NCBI GenBank assembly: GCA_026984795.1
Contig: JALSRK010000024.1
Coordinates: 372,001 to 436,000, forward strand
Length of the DNA: 64,000 nucleotides
DNA from: Solibacteraceae bacterium
Lineage (GTDB): Bacteria; Acidobacteriota; Terriglobia; Bryobacterales; Bryobacteraceae
Direction: 5' to 3'
Shown here: piece by piece, positions 41,232-49,513 of the stretch
Numbering within the stretch: the stretch's first letter is position 1
Layout: each line of letters begins with the position of its first letter
Translations under genes and position numbers: made by a program
The notes under the pieces: generated by a model
The model's database searches: none
What the model saw: the letters and a program-made list of their open reading frames with translations, nothing else
Told to the model about the DNA's origin: nothing

Positions 41232-42589
41232 AGGTCCGCCAGCACAAGCTGAAGATCGGCGTCTCGGGCATCCGCGGCGAGGTGGGCGAGTTCCTCACCC
41301 CGCCGATGGCCTGCGCCTTCGCCCAAGCCTTCGGGACCTATGTGGGCCCCGGCCGGGTGGTGGTCGGCCGGGACACGCGACCCCACGGGCCGATGTTGGA
41401 GCACGCCGTGGCCTGTGGTCTGCTGGCGGCGGGCTGCGACGTGGTGCGGGTCGGGGTGCAGCCGACGCCGACCATTCAGATCTACGTAGCGAATCGGGGC
41501 GCCCGCGGCGGACTGGCCATCACGGCTTCCCATAATCCGCCCGAATACAACGCCCTGAAGCTGTTCAACTCGAGCGGCCTCTTCTTCAACAGCTACGAGC
41601 GCAGCGAACTCATCGACCTCTATCACCAGAGCAACTTTCACCACGCGACCAACGATGCCATCGGGTGGGTCCACGCGGATTACGGGCGGCCTGCCGGCAT
41701 CCACATCGAGCGGGTGCTGGCCCACGTGGACAAGGACCGGATCCGCCGGGCCGGATTCCGGGTGGCGGTGGACGCGGTAAACGGCGCCGGCAGCGAGATG
41801 ACGGTGGAGTTCCTGGGCGAGTATTTGGGCTGCGAGCTGGTCCCCTTGGCGGTGGATCCGCACAAGCCGTTTCCCCGCGTGGCCGAGCCCCGGCCCGATA
41901 CGCTGGGTGAGTTGGCCGCGGCGGTGAAGGAGTTCGGCTGTCACGCCGGCTTCGCGCAGGATCCGGACGCGGACCGCCTGGCCGTGGTCGCCGAGAACGG
42001 CCGGGTGCTGGATAACGACGACGTTCTGGCCCTCGTAGTGGACGCAGTGCTCGAGAAACAGCCGGGGGACGTGGTCGTGAACCTCACCACGTCGGCGGTG
42101 ATCGAAGACGTTGCCCGCCGCTACGGCTGCCGCGTGCACCGGACACCTGTCGGCGAGGCCAATGTGGTGGAGCGGCTGCTGGCCACCCGCGCGGTCATCG
42201 GCGGCGAAGGATCGAACGGCGGAGTGATCTTTCCCGCGGTGCACCCGTGCCGGGACAGCTACACCGGGATGGCGTTCCTGCTGGACCGCATGGCGGCCAC
42301 GGGCAAGACGGTCTCGGAGCTGGCGGCCGGCCTGCCGCGATACGTGCGGCGGCAGACGAAGGTCGCCTTCGAGCATGGCCCGCTGGGCGGCGTGATGCAG
42401 GCGCTCGAAGAGCGGTACCAGGGGGCGGAGACGGACCGCCGGGACGGGCTGAAGCTGATCTGGCCGGACCGGTGGGTCCACGTGCGGGCCTCCAATACGG
42501 AGCCGGTGATGCGCATCGCCGTGGAGGCGCGCTCAGCGGAAGAAGCCGAGCGGCTGTTCAGCGAAGTGCAGGGGATCGTCGCCTCTTGA
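41228..42589 (+). CDS. Phosphohexomutase, tandem paralogue (GlmM-like)
   Basis: A 453-residue mutase. It starts with TTG at 41228, overlapping the TGA of the upstream gene, with AGGAG suitably placed. Catalytic motifs: KIGVSGIRGEVGEFLTP, ITASHNPPEYNALKLF (phosphoserine), DPDADRLAVV (metal), IGGEGSNGGVIFPAVHPCRD (sugar loop) and RASNTEPVMRIAVEA (phosphate loop). The GGEGSNGG loop resembles bacterial phosphoglucosamine/phosphomannomutases of the archaeal-like group. The two mutases share 25-35% identity by eye and are co-translated, implying two different sugar phosphates or a hetero-oligomer. Confidence 0.88.
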   Translation: MKVRQHKLKIGVSGIRGEVGEFLTPPMACAFAQAFGTYVGPGRVVVGRDTRPHGPMLEHAVACGLLAAGCDVVRVGVQPTPTIQIYVANRGARGGLAITASHNPPEYNALKLFNSSGLFFNSYERSELIDLYHQSNFHHATNDAIGWVHADYGRPAGIHIERVLAHVDKDRIRRAGFRVAVDAVNGAGSEMTVEFLGEYLGCELVPLAVDPHKPFPRVAEPRPDTLGELAAAVKEFGCHAGFAQDPDADRLAVVAENGRVLDNDDVLALVVDAVLEKQPGDVVVNLTTSAVIEDVARRYGCRVHRTPVGEANVVERLLATRAVIGGEGSNGGVIFPAVHPCRDSYTGMAFLLDRMAATGKTVSELAAGLPRYVRRQTKVAFEHGPLGGVMQALEERYQGAETDRRDGLKLIWPDRWVHVRASNTEPVMRIAVEARSAEEAERLFSEVQGIVAS

Positions 42590-42601
42590 GACGCCCCGGG
42601 G

Positions 42602-42937
42602 CTACTCGGCGGCCGAGGAGGTGGAGGCTTCGCCGGCCTCGCCGGGCGGCAAGTAGAAATCGACCGTGCCCTTCTCCTGCAGCTTGAAGCGGCGCCGGAT
42701 CTCGAGCTCCTGCTCTTCGCGGCTTTCCTTCAAGCGCTGGATGCGCTGTTTCCGGTACTCGTTTTGCCGCCGCAGCATCTCGTTCTCGATCTCGAGCTGG
42801 CGGATCTGTTCGCGCTTTTCGAGCAGGGCCCGCAGACCGTTGGGGCCGGTGATCTGAAGGAAGGCATACACGCAAATCATGGTGACCAGAACAGCCAGTC
42901 CAAGATTCTTCCAGAGCGCCGACATAGGGCCCAACAT
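42602..42937 (-). CDS. Septum formation initiator family protein (FtsB/DivIC-like)
   Basis: A 111-residue bitopic protein: short N-terminus, one membrane helix (LGLAVLVTMICVYAFLQI), then a long coiled coil of leucine/charged heptads (LRALLEKREQIRQLEIENEM, KQRIQRLKESREEQELEIRR) and a segment reading FKLQEKGTVDFYLPPGE. The last part matches 'AReklg-xx-GEi-xyxl' at the end of FtsB/DivIC proteins. These link FtsL/FtsQ to the division site. Three starts are possible (TTG 42982, ATG 42937, ATG 42925); the middle one is used, without a strong ribosome site for any. It converges with the mutase gene by 12 nt. Confidence 0.8.
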   Translation of the reverse strand: MLGPMSALWKNLGLAVLVTMICVYAFLQITGPNGLRALLEKREQIRQLEIENEMLRRQNEYRKQRIQRLKESREEQELEIRRRFKLQEKGTVDFYLPPGEAGEASTSSAAE

Positions 42938-43017
42938 TTCTTTATAAGCTTGTTCGAGCCCCAGGTCTACTGAAAACGTCAAAAAGTGGTAAGAAAAACT
43001 TCATCGGCAGGTAACAG

Positions 43018-43338
43018 ATGACGGACAAGATCGTGGTCTTGAGTACATGCAGCTCGGAAGAAGAGGCGCGCAAGATCGCCCGGAGCCTCGTCGAGAAACG
43101 GGTGGCGGCCTGCGTGCAGGTGATCTCCGGCCTCCGGAGTGTCTATTGGTGGCAAGGCAAGATCGAAGAGGAAGGCGAGGCGCTGCTGGTGGTCAAGTCG
43201 CGGCGGGACCTCTTCCGGCGGCTGGAGGCCGAACTGCGGAAGCTCCACTCCTACGAAGTGCCGGAGATCGTCGCCTTGACGGTGGTAGATGGCTCGGCCG
43301 ACTATCTCGGCTGGCTGGACCGCGAGCTGGCCGGCTGA
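43018..43338 (+). CDS. cutA: Divalent-cation tolerance protein CutA
   Basis: A 106-residue protein with the whole CutA1 signature: VVLSTCSSEEEARKIARSLVEKR, AACVQVI, SVYWWQGKIEEEGEALLVVK and HSYEVPEIVALTVVDGSADYLGWL. CutA1 forms very stable trimers and affects copper and divalent-metal tolerance, though its biochemical role is unsettled. CGGCAGGTAACAG precedes ATG 43018, giving a fair ribosome site. Divergent from the ftsB-like gene, convergent with gntP (7 nt). Confidence 0.95.
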   Translation: MTDKIVVLSTCSSEEEARKIARSLVEKRVAACVQVISGLRSVYWWQGKIEEEGEALLVVKSRRDLFRRLEAELRKLHSYEVPEIVALTVVDGSADYLGWLDRELAG

Positions 43339-43345
43339 CGGCGCC

Positions 43346-44701
43346 TCAGCGCAAAGGAAGCAGCCAGGCAGCCAAGGCCGTCGCGAGAAAGCCGGCCACC
43401 CCGTTGACGGCCAGCAGCGGCGTCCAGGTCTTCAGGGCTTCGATCTCGGTAAGTCCGGACATCTGCTTGTAGACCCAAAAGCCGGAGTCGTTCATCCACG
43501 AGCCCACCAGCGAACCCGAGCCGATGGCGCAAGCCACGTACACCGTATGATACGAAGGCTCCGCCGCGAGGACGATGGGCGCCATGATCGTCGAAACCGT
43601 GATCATCGCCACCGTGCCGGATCCTTGCGCGATCTTGATCAGCACGGCGAGCAGGAAGCTAAGCAACAGCAAGGGGATGTTGTAGCTGCCGGCCATCTCG
43701 CCCAGCGCCTTGCCGACGCCCGCCTCCACCAGCATCCCGCCGAACGAGCCGCCGGCGGCGGTGATCAGGATGATCAGCCCGCCGTTGGCCAGGGCCAGCT
43801 CCACCGGCTTGGCCATCTCCGCCAGTGACATGCGGCGGCTGGTGGAGAGCAGGTGCAGCGCAACGGCGGCCGAGACCAGCAAGGCGAAGTTCGGATCTCC
43901 CAGAAAGCCGGTATAGACCGCCAGCGGGCTGGACTTGTCGACGGCATTCACCACGGTGTTCGAGGTGATCAGCAGCACCGGTAGCAAGATCGGCGCCAGT
44001 GAATGCCAGAAGCCCGGCAACTGGCTTTCGTCGCGGGCCGCGAGTTCCTCGAGCTCCTCGACCGACATGCCGGGCGTTTCACGGAACGGGACCTCATAGT
44101 TGCGGTCCCGCCAGATGGAGAACATCCAGCCGACGAAGGAGGCCGGGACGGCGATGAGAGCGCCGACGAGAATCATCACCCCGAGGTCGATCTTCAGCTC
44201 AGCCGCCATAGCCAGTGGGCCCGGCGTCGGGGGCACCAGGCTGTGGGTTACGGTCGCGCCGCAGCAGATCGACATCAGGAAAAGCAGGTAGTGCTTGCCG
44301 CTCCGGATCCGCATCGCCCGGGCCAGCGGCACCAGCAAGTAGAAGACCGTGTCGAAGAAGACCGGGATGGAGAGCACGTAGCCGCTCGTGACCAGCGACA
44401 GCGACGAGCGCTCCTCACCGAGGATGCGCACGAAGACGCGGACGATCTTGTCCGCCGCCCCGCTCTCCATCAGGCACTGGCCGATCAAGGCCGCCAGGGC
44501 GATCACGATGCCGATCTTGCCGCACAGCGTCCCGAACAGCCCCGCGACTTTGGGCATGATCTCGCCGAAGGGTACCTGGGGCGAGAGCACCCCGACGACG
44601 ATGGCCGCCACGATCAGGGCGATGAAGGCGTTGATCTTCAGGCGGATGATGAGAAGGAAGACGACGGCGATCGCGGCTACCAGCACGACGACGGGGTGCA
44701 T
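43346..44701 (-). CDS. GntP-family gluconate/organic acid permease
   Basis: A 451-residue inner-membrane transporter with about 12-14 helices. Family landmarks: RLKINAFIALIVAAIVVGV at the first pair of helices, FDTVFYLLVPLARAM, HSLVPPTPGPLAMA, ILITAAGGSFGGML, KIAQGSGTVAMIT and GSGSLVGSWMNDSGFW. GntP proteins take up gluconate and other aldonates with protons. It lies 11 kb from the sugar-acid cassette and might serve the same pathway, but nothing in the sequence proves co-regulation; no TGGT-N3-ACCA site is seen immediately upstream. No ribosome site stands out. Confidence 0.92.
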   Translation of the reverse strand: MHPVVVLVAAIAVVFLLIIRLKINAFIALIVAAIVVGVLSPQVPFGEIMPKVAGLFGTLCGKIGIVIALAALIGQCLMESGAADKIVRVFVRILGEERSSLSLVTSGYVLSIPVFFDTVFYLLVPLARAMRIRSGKHYLLFLMSICCGATVTHSLVPPTPGPLAMAAELKIDLGVMILVGALIAVPASFVGWMFSIWRDRNYEVPFRETPGMSVEELEELAARDESQLPGFWHSLAPILLPVLLITSNTVVNAVDKSSPLAVYTGFLGDPNFALLVSAAVALHLLSTSRRMSLAEMAKPVELALANGGLIILITAAGGSFGGMLVEAGVGKALGEMAGSYNIPLLLLSFLLAVLIKIAQGSGTVAMITVSTIMAPIVLAAEPSYHTVYVACAIGSGSLVGSWMNDSGFWVYKQMSGLTEIEALKTWTPLLAVNGVAGFLATALAAWLLPLR

Positions 44702-44798
44702 GGGTGAGATTGTACAAGATGCGCCGCCGCCGGTGGCCGGAAGCGGAACCGGTACGAAGAGATGGGCCGCCCCCGGCGCCTGCTAGGGTGGAAGAGGA

Positions 44799-45554
44799 AT
44801 GCGCTCGATTGGACTGGCGGAACTGCTGGTGATCGCGGGGATCCTGGCGCTGCTTTTCGGCGGCCGCCGGATCAGCGCTCTGATGGGAGCGTTGGGCCGC
44901 AGGCTGCGCGACACGTTCGATCAGGCGAAGTGGATCTACGAGTCCATCGGAGGAAGCGAGGAGGAGGCGCTCAAGGCTGAGGCCCGCGTGGGGGAGAAAC
45001 TGGCGGCCCGAATGCGCGAGAGCTATCCGCCGGACCCGGACCAGGGCGCGCAGGAACGCCTGCGGCGCCTGGGGGCGAAGCTGACGGCGCAAGCCGGGAA
45101 TCGTGAGTTCCATTTCCAAGTGGTCACGGCGCCCTTTGCCAATGCCTTCGCTCTGCCCGGCGGTTACGTATTCGTGACGCGGCCCCTGCTGGATGCGTGC
45201 CGCGGCGATGACGGGATGCTCGCCTTCTACCTGGGACACGAGATGGGACACATCCGGCTGCGTCACGCCGCTGAGCGCTACGCCGCCGAAGCCGTCCTGA
45301 AGGCGGTCGCGGCGCGGGCCGCGTTCGTGGCCGAGCTGCTGTCGAAGGGCTACTCCCGGGAGCAGGAGCGCGAGGCCGATCTCGAAGGGCTCCGCCTGGC
45401 GCGGCAAGCCGGCTACGATCCCCGGGCGGCCGTGCGGGCGATGAGGGCGATCGAACAGGCGGGCGAGGCCGCCGGCTGGCGCGAGTACCTCTCCACCCAT
45501 CCGCCGATGCGCGATCGAATCGCCACGCTCGAGCGCGAGGCAGCCAGGACGTGA
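44799..45554 (+). CDS. TatA-like segment fused to an M48 metallopeptidase
   Basis: A 251-residue protein starting at ATG 44799 after GGAAGAGGA. Residues 3-44 (IGLAELLVIAGILALLFGGR, then RISALMGALGRRLRDTFDQA) have the exact TatA/Hcf106 form: a short helix, Phe-Gly hinge, basic patch and an amphipathic helix. After a linker, residues about 80-250 are an M48 peptidase of the Oma1/BepA/LoiP type: FALPGGYVFVTRPLL, the zinc motif HEMGH (147-151), the third ligand in EREAD (190-194) and STHPPMRDRIATLE. M48 peptidases of this group degrade misassembled envelope proteins. A TatA-type anchor in place of a signal peptide is unusual and could direct it to the Tat site or simply tether it to the inner membrane. 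Confidence 0.85.
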   Translation: MRSIGLAELLVIAGILALLFGGRRISALMGALGRRLRDTFDQAKWIYESIGGSEEEALKAEARVGEKLAARMRESYPPDPDQGAQERLRRLGAKLTAQAGNREFHFQVVTAPFANAFALPGGYVFVTRPLLDACRGDDGMLAFYLGHEMGHIRLRHAAERYAAEAVLKAVAARAAFVAELLSKGYSREQEREADLEGLRLARQAGYDPRAAVRAMRAIEQAGEAAGWREYLSTHPPMRDRIATLEREAART

Positions 45555-45636
45555 GCAGATCCGCCTCCTGGACGGCGGGTTACGATGAAAAGCTGGCCTC
45601 GCGGGTTGCCGGCGGGGGCGGACAGGAGTCTCGCAG

Positions 45637-46668
45637 ATGAAAGCACTGGTGAAAGCGAAAGCCGAACCCGGACTGTGGCTCGAGGACGTGCCGGAGCCGG
45701 AAATCGGAATCAACGACGTGAAGATCCGGGTGTTACGGACCTCGATTTGCGGCACGGACCTGCACATCTGGAAGTGGGACGAGTGGGCGCAGAAGACGAT
45801 CCCCGTGCCGATGGTGGTGGGGCACGAGTTCGTGGGTGAGATCGTCGAGGTCGGCTCGAACGTGGCCGACTTCGAACCCGGCTTCATCGTCAGCGGCGAA
45901 GGCCATCTGGTCTGCGGCCGCTGCCGGAATTGCCTGGCGGGCCGGCGCCACCTCTGTGCCTACACCCAGGGCATTGGAGTGAACCGCACCGGGGCCTTCG
46001 CCGAATACATCGTGCTGCCGATGACCAACATCTGGCACCACGATCCTTCCATCGACCTCGACATCGCCAGCATCTTCGACCCTTTCGGCAACGCCGTCCA
46101 CACGGCGCTCTCGTTCCCCGTGCTGGGCGAGGACGTCCTCATCACGGGAGCCGGACCGATCGGAATCATGGCCGCGGCCATCGTTCGTTACGCCGGGGCC
46201 CGCTACGTGGTGATCACCGATATCAACCCGTACCGGCTGGATCTGGCGCGCAACACGGTCCGGGTGACGCGGGCGCTCGACGTGCGCACCGAGAAGATCG
46301 CCGACGTCCAGAAGGAGCTGGGCATGAAGGAAGGCTTCGACGTGGGTCTGGAGATGTCGGGCAGCGAAGTGGCCTTCCGCGACATGCTCGCCAATATGTG
46401 CCACGGCGGCAAGATCGCCATGCTGGGCATCCCCAACGGCGACATGGGGATCGACTGGAACACGGTGATCTTCAACATGCTCACTATCAAGGGCATCTAC
46501 GGCCGCGAGATGTACGAGACCTGGTACAAGATGACGGTCATGCTCCAAGGGGGCCTGGACATCAGCGGAGTGATCACCCACCGGTTCCACTACACCGAGT
46601 TCGAGAAGGCCTTCGAAGTGATGCTTTCCGGCAACGCCGGCAAGGTGATCTTGAAGTGGGCCGACTGA
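45637..46668 (+). CDS. tdh: L-threonine 3-dehydrogenase
   Basis: A 343-residue zinc MDR enzyme, the same length as E. coli Tdh. Catalytic zinc ligands lie in [13 protein letters not shown] (Cys38) and VGHEFVG (His/Glu); the structural zinc lobe is [47 protein letters not shown] and [14 protein letters not shown] are specific to threonine dehydrogenase. It oxidises L-threonine to 2-amino-3-ketobutyrate with NAD+. No kbl ligase gene accompanies it here, so the product may be handled elsewhere. Start is ATG 45637. Confidence 0.95.
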   Translation: MKALVKAKAEPGLWLEDVPEPEIGINDVKIRVLRTSICGTDLHIWKWDEWAQKTIPVPMVVGHEFVGEIVEVGSNVADFEPGFIVSGEGHLVCGRCRNCLAGRRHLCAYTQGIGVNRTGAFAEYIVLPMTNIWHHDPSIDLDIASIFDPFGNAVHTALSFPVLGEDVLITGAGPIGIMAAAIVRYAGARYVVITDINPYRLDLARNTVRVTRALDVRTEKIADVQKELGMKEGFDVGLEMSGSEVAFRDMLANMCHGGKIAMLGIPNGDMGIDWNTVIFNMLTIKGIYGREMYETWYKMTVMLQGGLDISGVITHRFHYTEFEKAFEVMLSGNAGKVILKWAD

Positions 46669-46674
46669 GCCGCG

Positions 46675-48072
46675 CTACTTGCCCGGGCGCTTGCCTCGAC
46701 GATCTCTCACGACCTCCGCGCGATGCTCCTCCATCTCGGCGAGCATCCGCCGAACCACATCCGGGTGCTCGGCGGCGACGTTGAACCGTTCGCCCGGATC
46801 GGTCTCCACGTTGAACAGCAGCGGTGGATCCTGGACCGTCGTCTTGCGAGTACCGTTGGCCGGGAAATTGGTAATGACGTGGAGCTTCCAGGGCCCGCGG
46901 CGGTAAGCTCGCAGCTCGTGGCGGACCCAGAGGAAGATACGCGGCTCGCGGCCCGGGGCGTTCTCGAAGAGAACGTCGGAGACGTCGGCGCCGTCGTAGA
47001 CGCGGTCGTTCGGCAGCTCGACCCCCGCCAGGGCGGCGAAGGTGGGCAGCAGGTCCATCATGGTGACGAAGGCCCGGCTCTTGACGCCGGCGGGGATGTG
47101 GCCGGGCCAGCGGGCGATGCAGGGCATCCGGACGCCGCCTTCCCAGGTGCTGCCTTTTCCCTCGCGGAAGGGTCCCGGCGAGCCGCCGTTCTCCTTCTTG
47201 GCCAGCCACGGGCCGTTGTCGCTGGTAAAGACGACCAGCGTCTCCTCGTCGATGCCCAGGCGCCGGATCTCGGCCAGCACCTCGCCGACGCTCCAGTCCA
47301 GCTCCTCGACCACGTCCCCGTACAAGCCCCGGGGGCTGCGGCCGCGGAACCGCTCGCCGGGATGCAGCGGCGGGTGTGGCTCGATGTGAGCCAGATACAG
47401 GAAGAACGGCTGTTTGCGCTCCTCCACGGCGAAGCGCATGAACCGGAGGGCGCGCTCGGTGAAACGCCGGGTCAGTTGGCTCTGATCGGGTTCCTGCTCG
47501 ATCACGTAAATGCCCTCCATCAGCGGCAGCGGAGGTACCACGCGGAGCCGGTAGATCGGGTGCTTTGGATTATTCTTGCGGCTCATGTCGTTCGAATACG
47601 GCAGGCCGAAGAAGCGGTGGAATCCTTGGTTGAGCGGCAGGTAGCGGCGCTTGCGCCCCAAGTGCCACTTGCCGATGCACGACGTGATGTAACCGGCCTG
47701 CTGCAGCGCTTCCCCCAAGGTCAGCTCCGATGGGGGCAGGCCCCGGTTGGTGACCGGCGGCAGGACGGCGTTCATGCCGAAGCGCACCGGCAGGCGGCCG
47801 GTCATCAACGCCGCGCGGCTGGGGCTGCACAGCGAGGAGGCCGAGTAGAACTGCATCAACTGCATCCCCTCACGGGCCATCCGGTCGAGGTTCGGCGTGC
47901 GGATCGTCGGATGGCCGTAGACGCCCAGGTCCCCGTACCCGAGATCGTCGGCGAGGATCAGAACGATGTTGGGGCGAGTCCCGGCGTACCGGGCGGCAGT
48001 GACGGCGGGCGCCGCCGCGAGCAGGATCAGCAGCGGGCAAAGCAACCGGAAGATCGAAGCTTGACTACGCAC
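46675..48072 (-). CDS. Type I sulfatase, tandem copy 2
   Basis: A 465-residue sulfatase. GTG 48072 is taken as the start because it lies 1 nt beyond the TAG of the upstream sulfatase and begins a signal peptide (residues about 7-28, ending VTAA). Key motifs: NIVLILADDLGYGDLGVYGH (metal), CSPSRAALMTG (Cys82, formylglycine site), IGKWHLGRKRRYLP and FTSDNGPWLAKKENGG. It closely parallels the neighbour in FGLPYSNDM, RGRSPRGLYGD and WSVGEVL. Tandem duplication with tight spacing indicates one transcription unit. Substrate is unknown; the pair may act on different sulfate positions of one glycan. Confidence 0.92.
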   Translation of the reverse strand: MRSQASIFRLLCPLLILLAAAPAVTAARYAGTRPNIVLILADDLGYGDLGVYGHPTIRTPNLDRMAREGMQLMQFYSASSLCSPSRAALMTGRLPVRFGMNAVLPPVTNRGLPPSELTLGEALQQAGYITSCIGKWHLGRKRRYLPLNQGFHRFFGLPYSNDMSRKNNPKHPIYRLRVVPPLPLMEGIYVIEQEPDQSQLTRRFTERALRFMRFAVEERKQPFFLYLAHIEPHPPLHPGERFRGRSPRGLYGDVVEELDWSVGEVLAEIRRLGIDEETLVVFTSDNGPWLAKKENGGSPGPFREGKGSTWEGGVRMPCIARWPGHIPAGVKSRAFVTMMDLLPTFAALAGVELPNDRVYDGADVSDVLFENAPGREPRIFLWVRHELRAYRRGPWKLHVITNFPANGTRKTTVQDPPLLFNVETDPGERFNVAAEHPDVVRRMLAEMEEHRAEVVRDRRGKRPGK

Positions 48073-48073
48073 C

Positions 48074-49426
48074 CTAGGTCTGCGGTTCCCCTGGCTTGGT
48101 TTCTTCGACGTGCTTCCTGATAAGCGCCAGCAGCTCCTCGACCACGGCCGGGTGCTCGGCGGCGACATCGTAATGCTCGCCGGGATCGTGGAGCAGGTGA
48201 TACAGCAGCGGCGGGTCGTGCCCCACTGCTTCCGGCTTCCCCGAGGCCGGCTCGCGGGTCTTTACGTGGATCTTCCAAGGCCCTTTGCGAACGGCCCACA
48301 CCTCGGCGCCTTCGTAGTAGAAGAAGAGCGGCTCCCGCCCCGGGTCGTTCTTCAGCAACACGGCCGAGAGATCCGCGCCGTCCAGGACGAGATCTTCCGG
48401 CGGCTTCACCCCGGCCAGCGCCGCCAGCGTCGGCAGAATGTCCATCGTCGTGCCGAAGGCCTGGGTCGTGACGGCCGCCGGGACATGGCCGGGCCAGCGG
48501 GCCAGGAACGGCTCCCGGTGGCCGCCTTCCCAGGTGGTGGCCTTCCCCTCGCGCAAGAGGCCCGCCGAACCGCCGTCGAGCTTCTTGGTCAGCCACGGAC
48601 CATTGTCGGAGGAGAACATCACGAGCGTATCGCCGTCCACGCCCAGCTCCTTCAGCATGCGCAAGATCTCTCCGACGCTCCAGTCGATCTCCTCCACCGC
48701 GTCGCCGTACCGGCCCCGGAGGCTCCGGCCGCGGAACCGCTCACTGGCAAACAGGGGCACGTGCGGCATCGTGTAGGGGAGGTACAAGAAGAACGGCCGC
48801 TTGCGGCCGACGGCGTCGCGGATGAAGGCGATGGCTTCCTCGGTATAGCGCCGAGTGAGATAACGCTGGTCCGGCTCCTGCTCAATGACCCGCTCACCGC
48901 GCATCAAAGGCAGTGGAGGGGGGTGGTAACGGGCGGCCCGGGGGTTGTGGGCCGTAGTCATGTCGTTCGAATAGGGAAGTCCGAAGTAACGGTCGAAGCC
49001 GTGGCGCGTGGGCAGGTACTGCGGCCGGTGGCCCAGGTGCCACTTGCCGATGCACGCCGTCGTGTATCCGGCCTTCTTGAGCAGCTCGGCGATAGTGACT
49101 TCGCTGTCGGGAATGCCGCCCGTCGAGTAAGGGAACAGCACCCGCGTCAAGCCCGAACGGATCGGCAGCCGCCCGGTGAGCAGAGCGGCCCGGCTGGGCG
49201 TGCAGACGTTGGCGGCCGAATAGAACTGGGTGAAGCGCATGCCCTCGGCCGCCATGCGGTCGAGATTCGGCGTGCGGATCGTGGGATGGCCGTAGCACGC
49301 CAGATCGCCGTAGCCAAGGTCGTCGGCGAAGAAAAAGACGAAATTCGGTTTGGACTGGGCGGCGGCCGCCACGGCTGCGAGAACGACAACCCAGGCCAGC
49401 CCGGCGAAGCGAAAGCGAGACGGCAT
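48074..49426 (-). CDS. Type I sulfatase, tandem copy 1
   Basis: A 450-residue sulfatase with a signal peptide (residues 1-23, ending AAAAQ). Motifs: NFVFFFADDLGYGDLACYGH, the formylglycine site CTPSRAALLTG (Cys75), IGKWHLGHRPQYLP, FSSDNGPWLTKK and YHLLHDPGEHYDVAAEHP. The overall plan equals that of the downstream copy, roughly half of positions agreeing by eye. It is the first gene of the two-gene unit. A Tat-exported oxidoreductase gene ends 87 nt upstream on the same strand and may belong to the same operon. Confidence 0.93.
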   Translation of the reverse strand: MPSRFRFAGLAWVVVLAAVAAAAQSKPNFVFFFADDLGYGDLACYGHPTIRTPNLDRMAAEGMRFTQFYSAANVCTPSRAALLTGRLPIRSGLTRVLFPYSTGGIPDSEVTIAELLKKAGYTTACIGKWHLGHRPQYLPTRHGFDRYFGLPYSNDMTTAHNPRAARYHPPPLPLMRGERVIEQEPDQRYLTRRYTEEAIAFIRDAVGRKRPFFLYLPYTMPHVPLFASERFRGRSLRGRYGDAVEEIDWSVGEILRMLKELGVDGDTLVMFSSDNGPWLTKKLDGGSAGLLREGKATTWEGGHREPFLARWPGHVPAAVTTQAFGTTMDILPTLAALAGVKPPEDLVLDGADLSAVLLKNDPGREPLFFYYEGAEVWAVRKGPWKIHVKTREPASGKPEAVGHDPPLLYHLLHDPGEHYDVAAEHPAVVEELLALIRKHVEETKPGEPQT

Positions 49427-49513
49427 GTCGGCTGTCTAAACCCGCATTATCACACTTCCGCCGGGCCGGCCAGGCGCCGGGGAACCGGACGGCCCCCGGC
49501 GCGGCGCGTCCGC

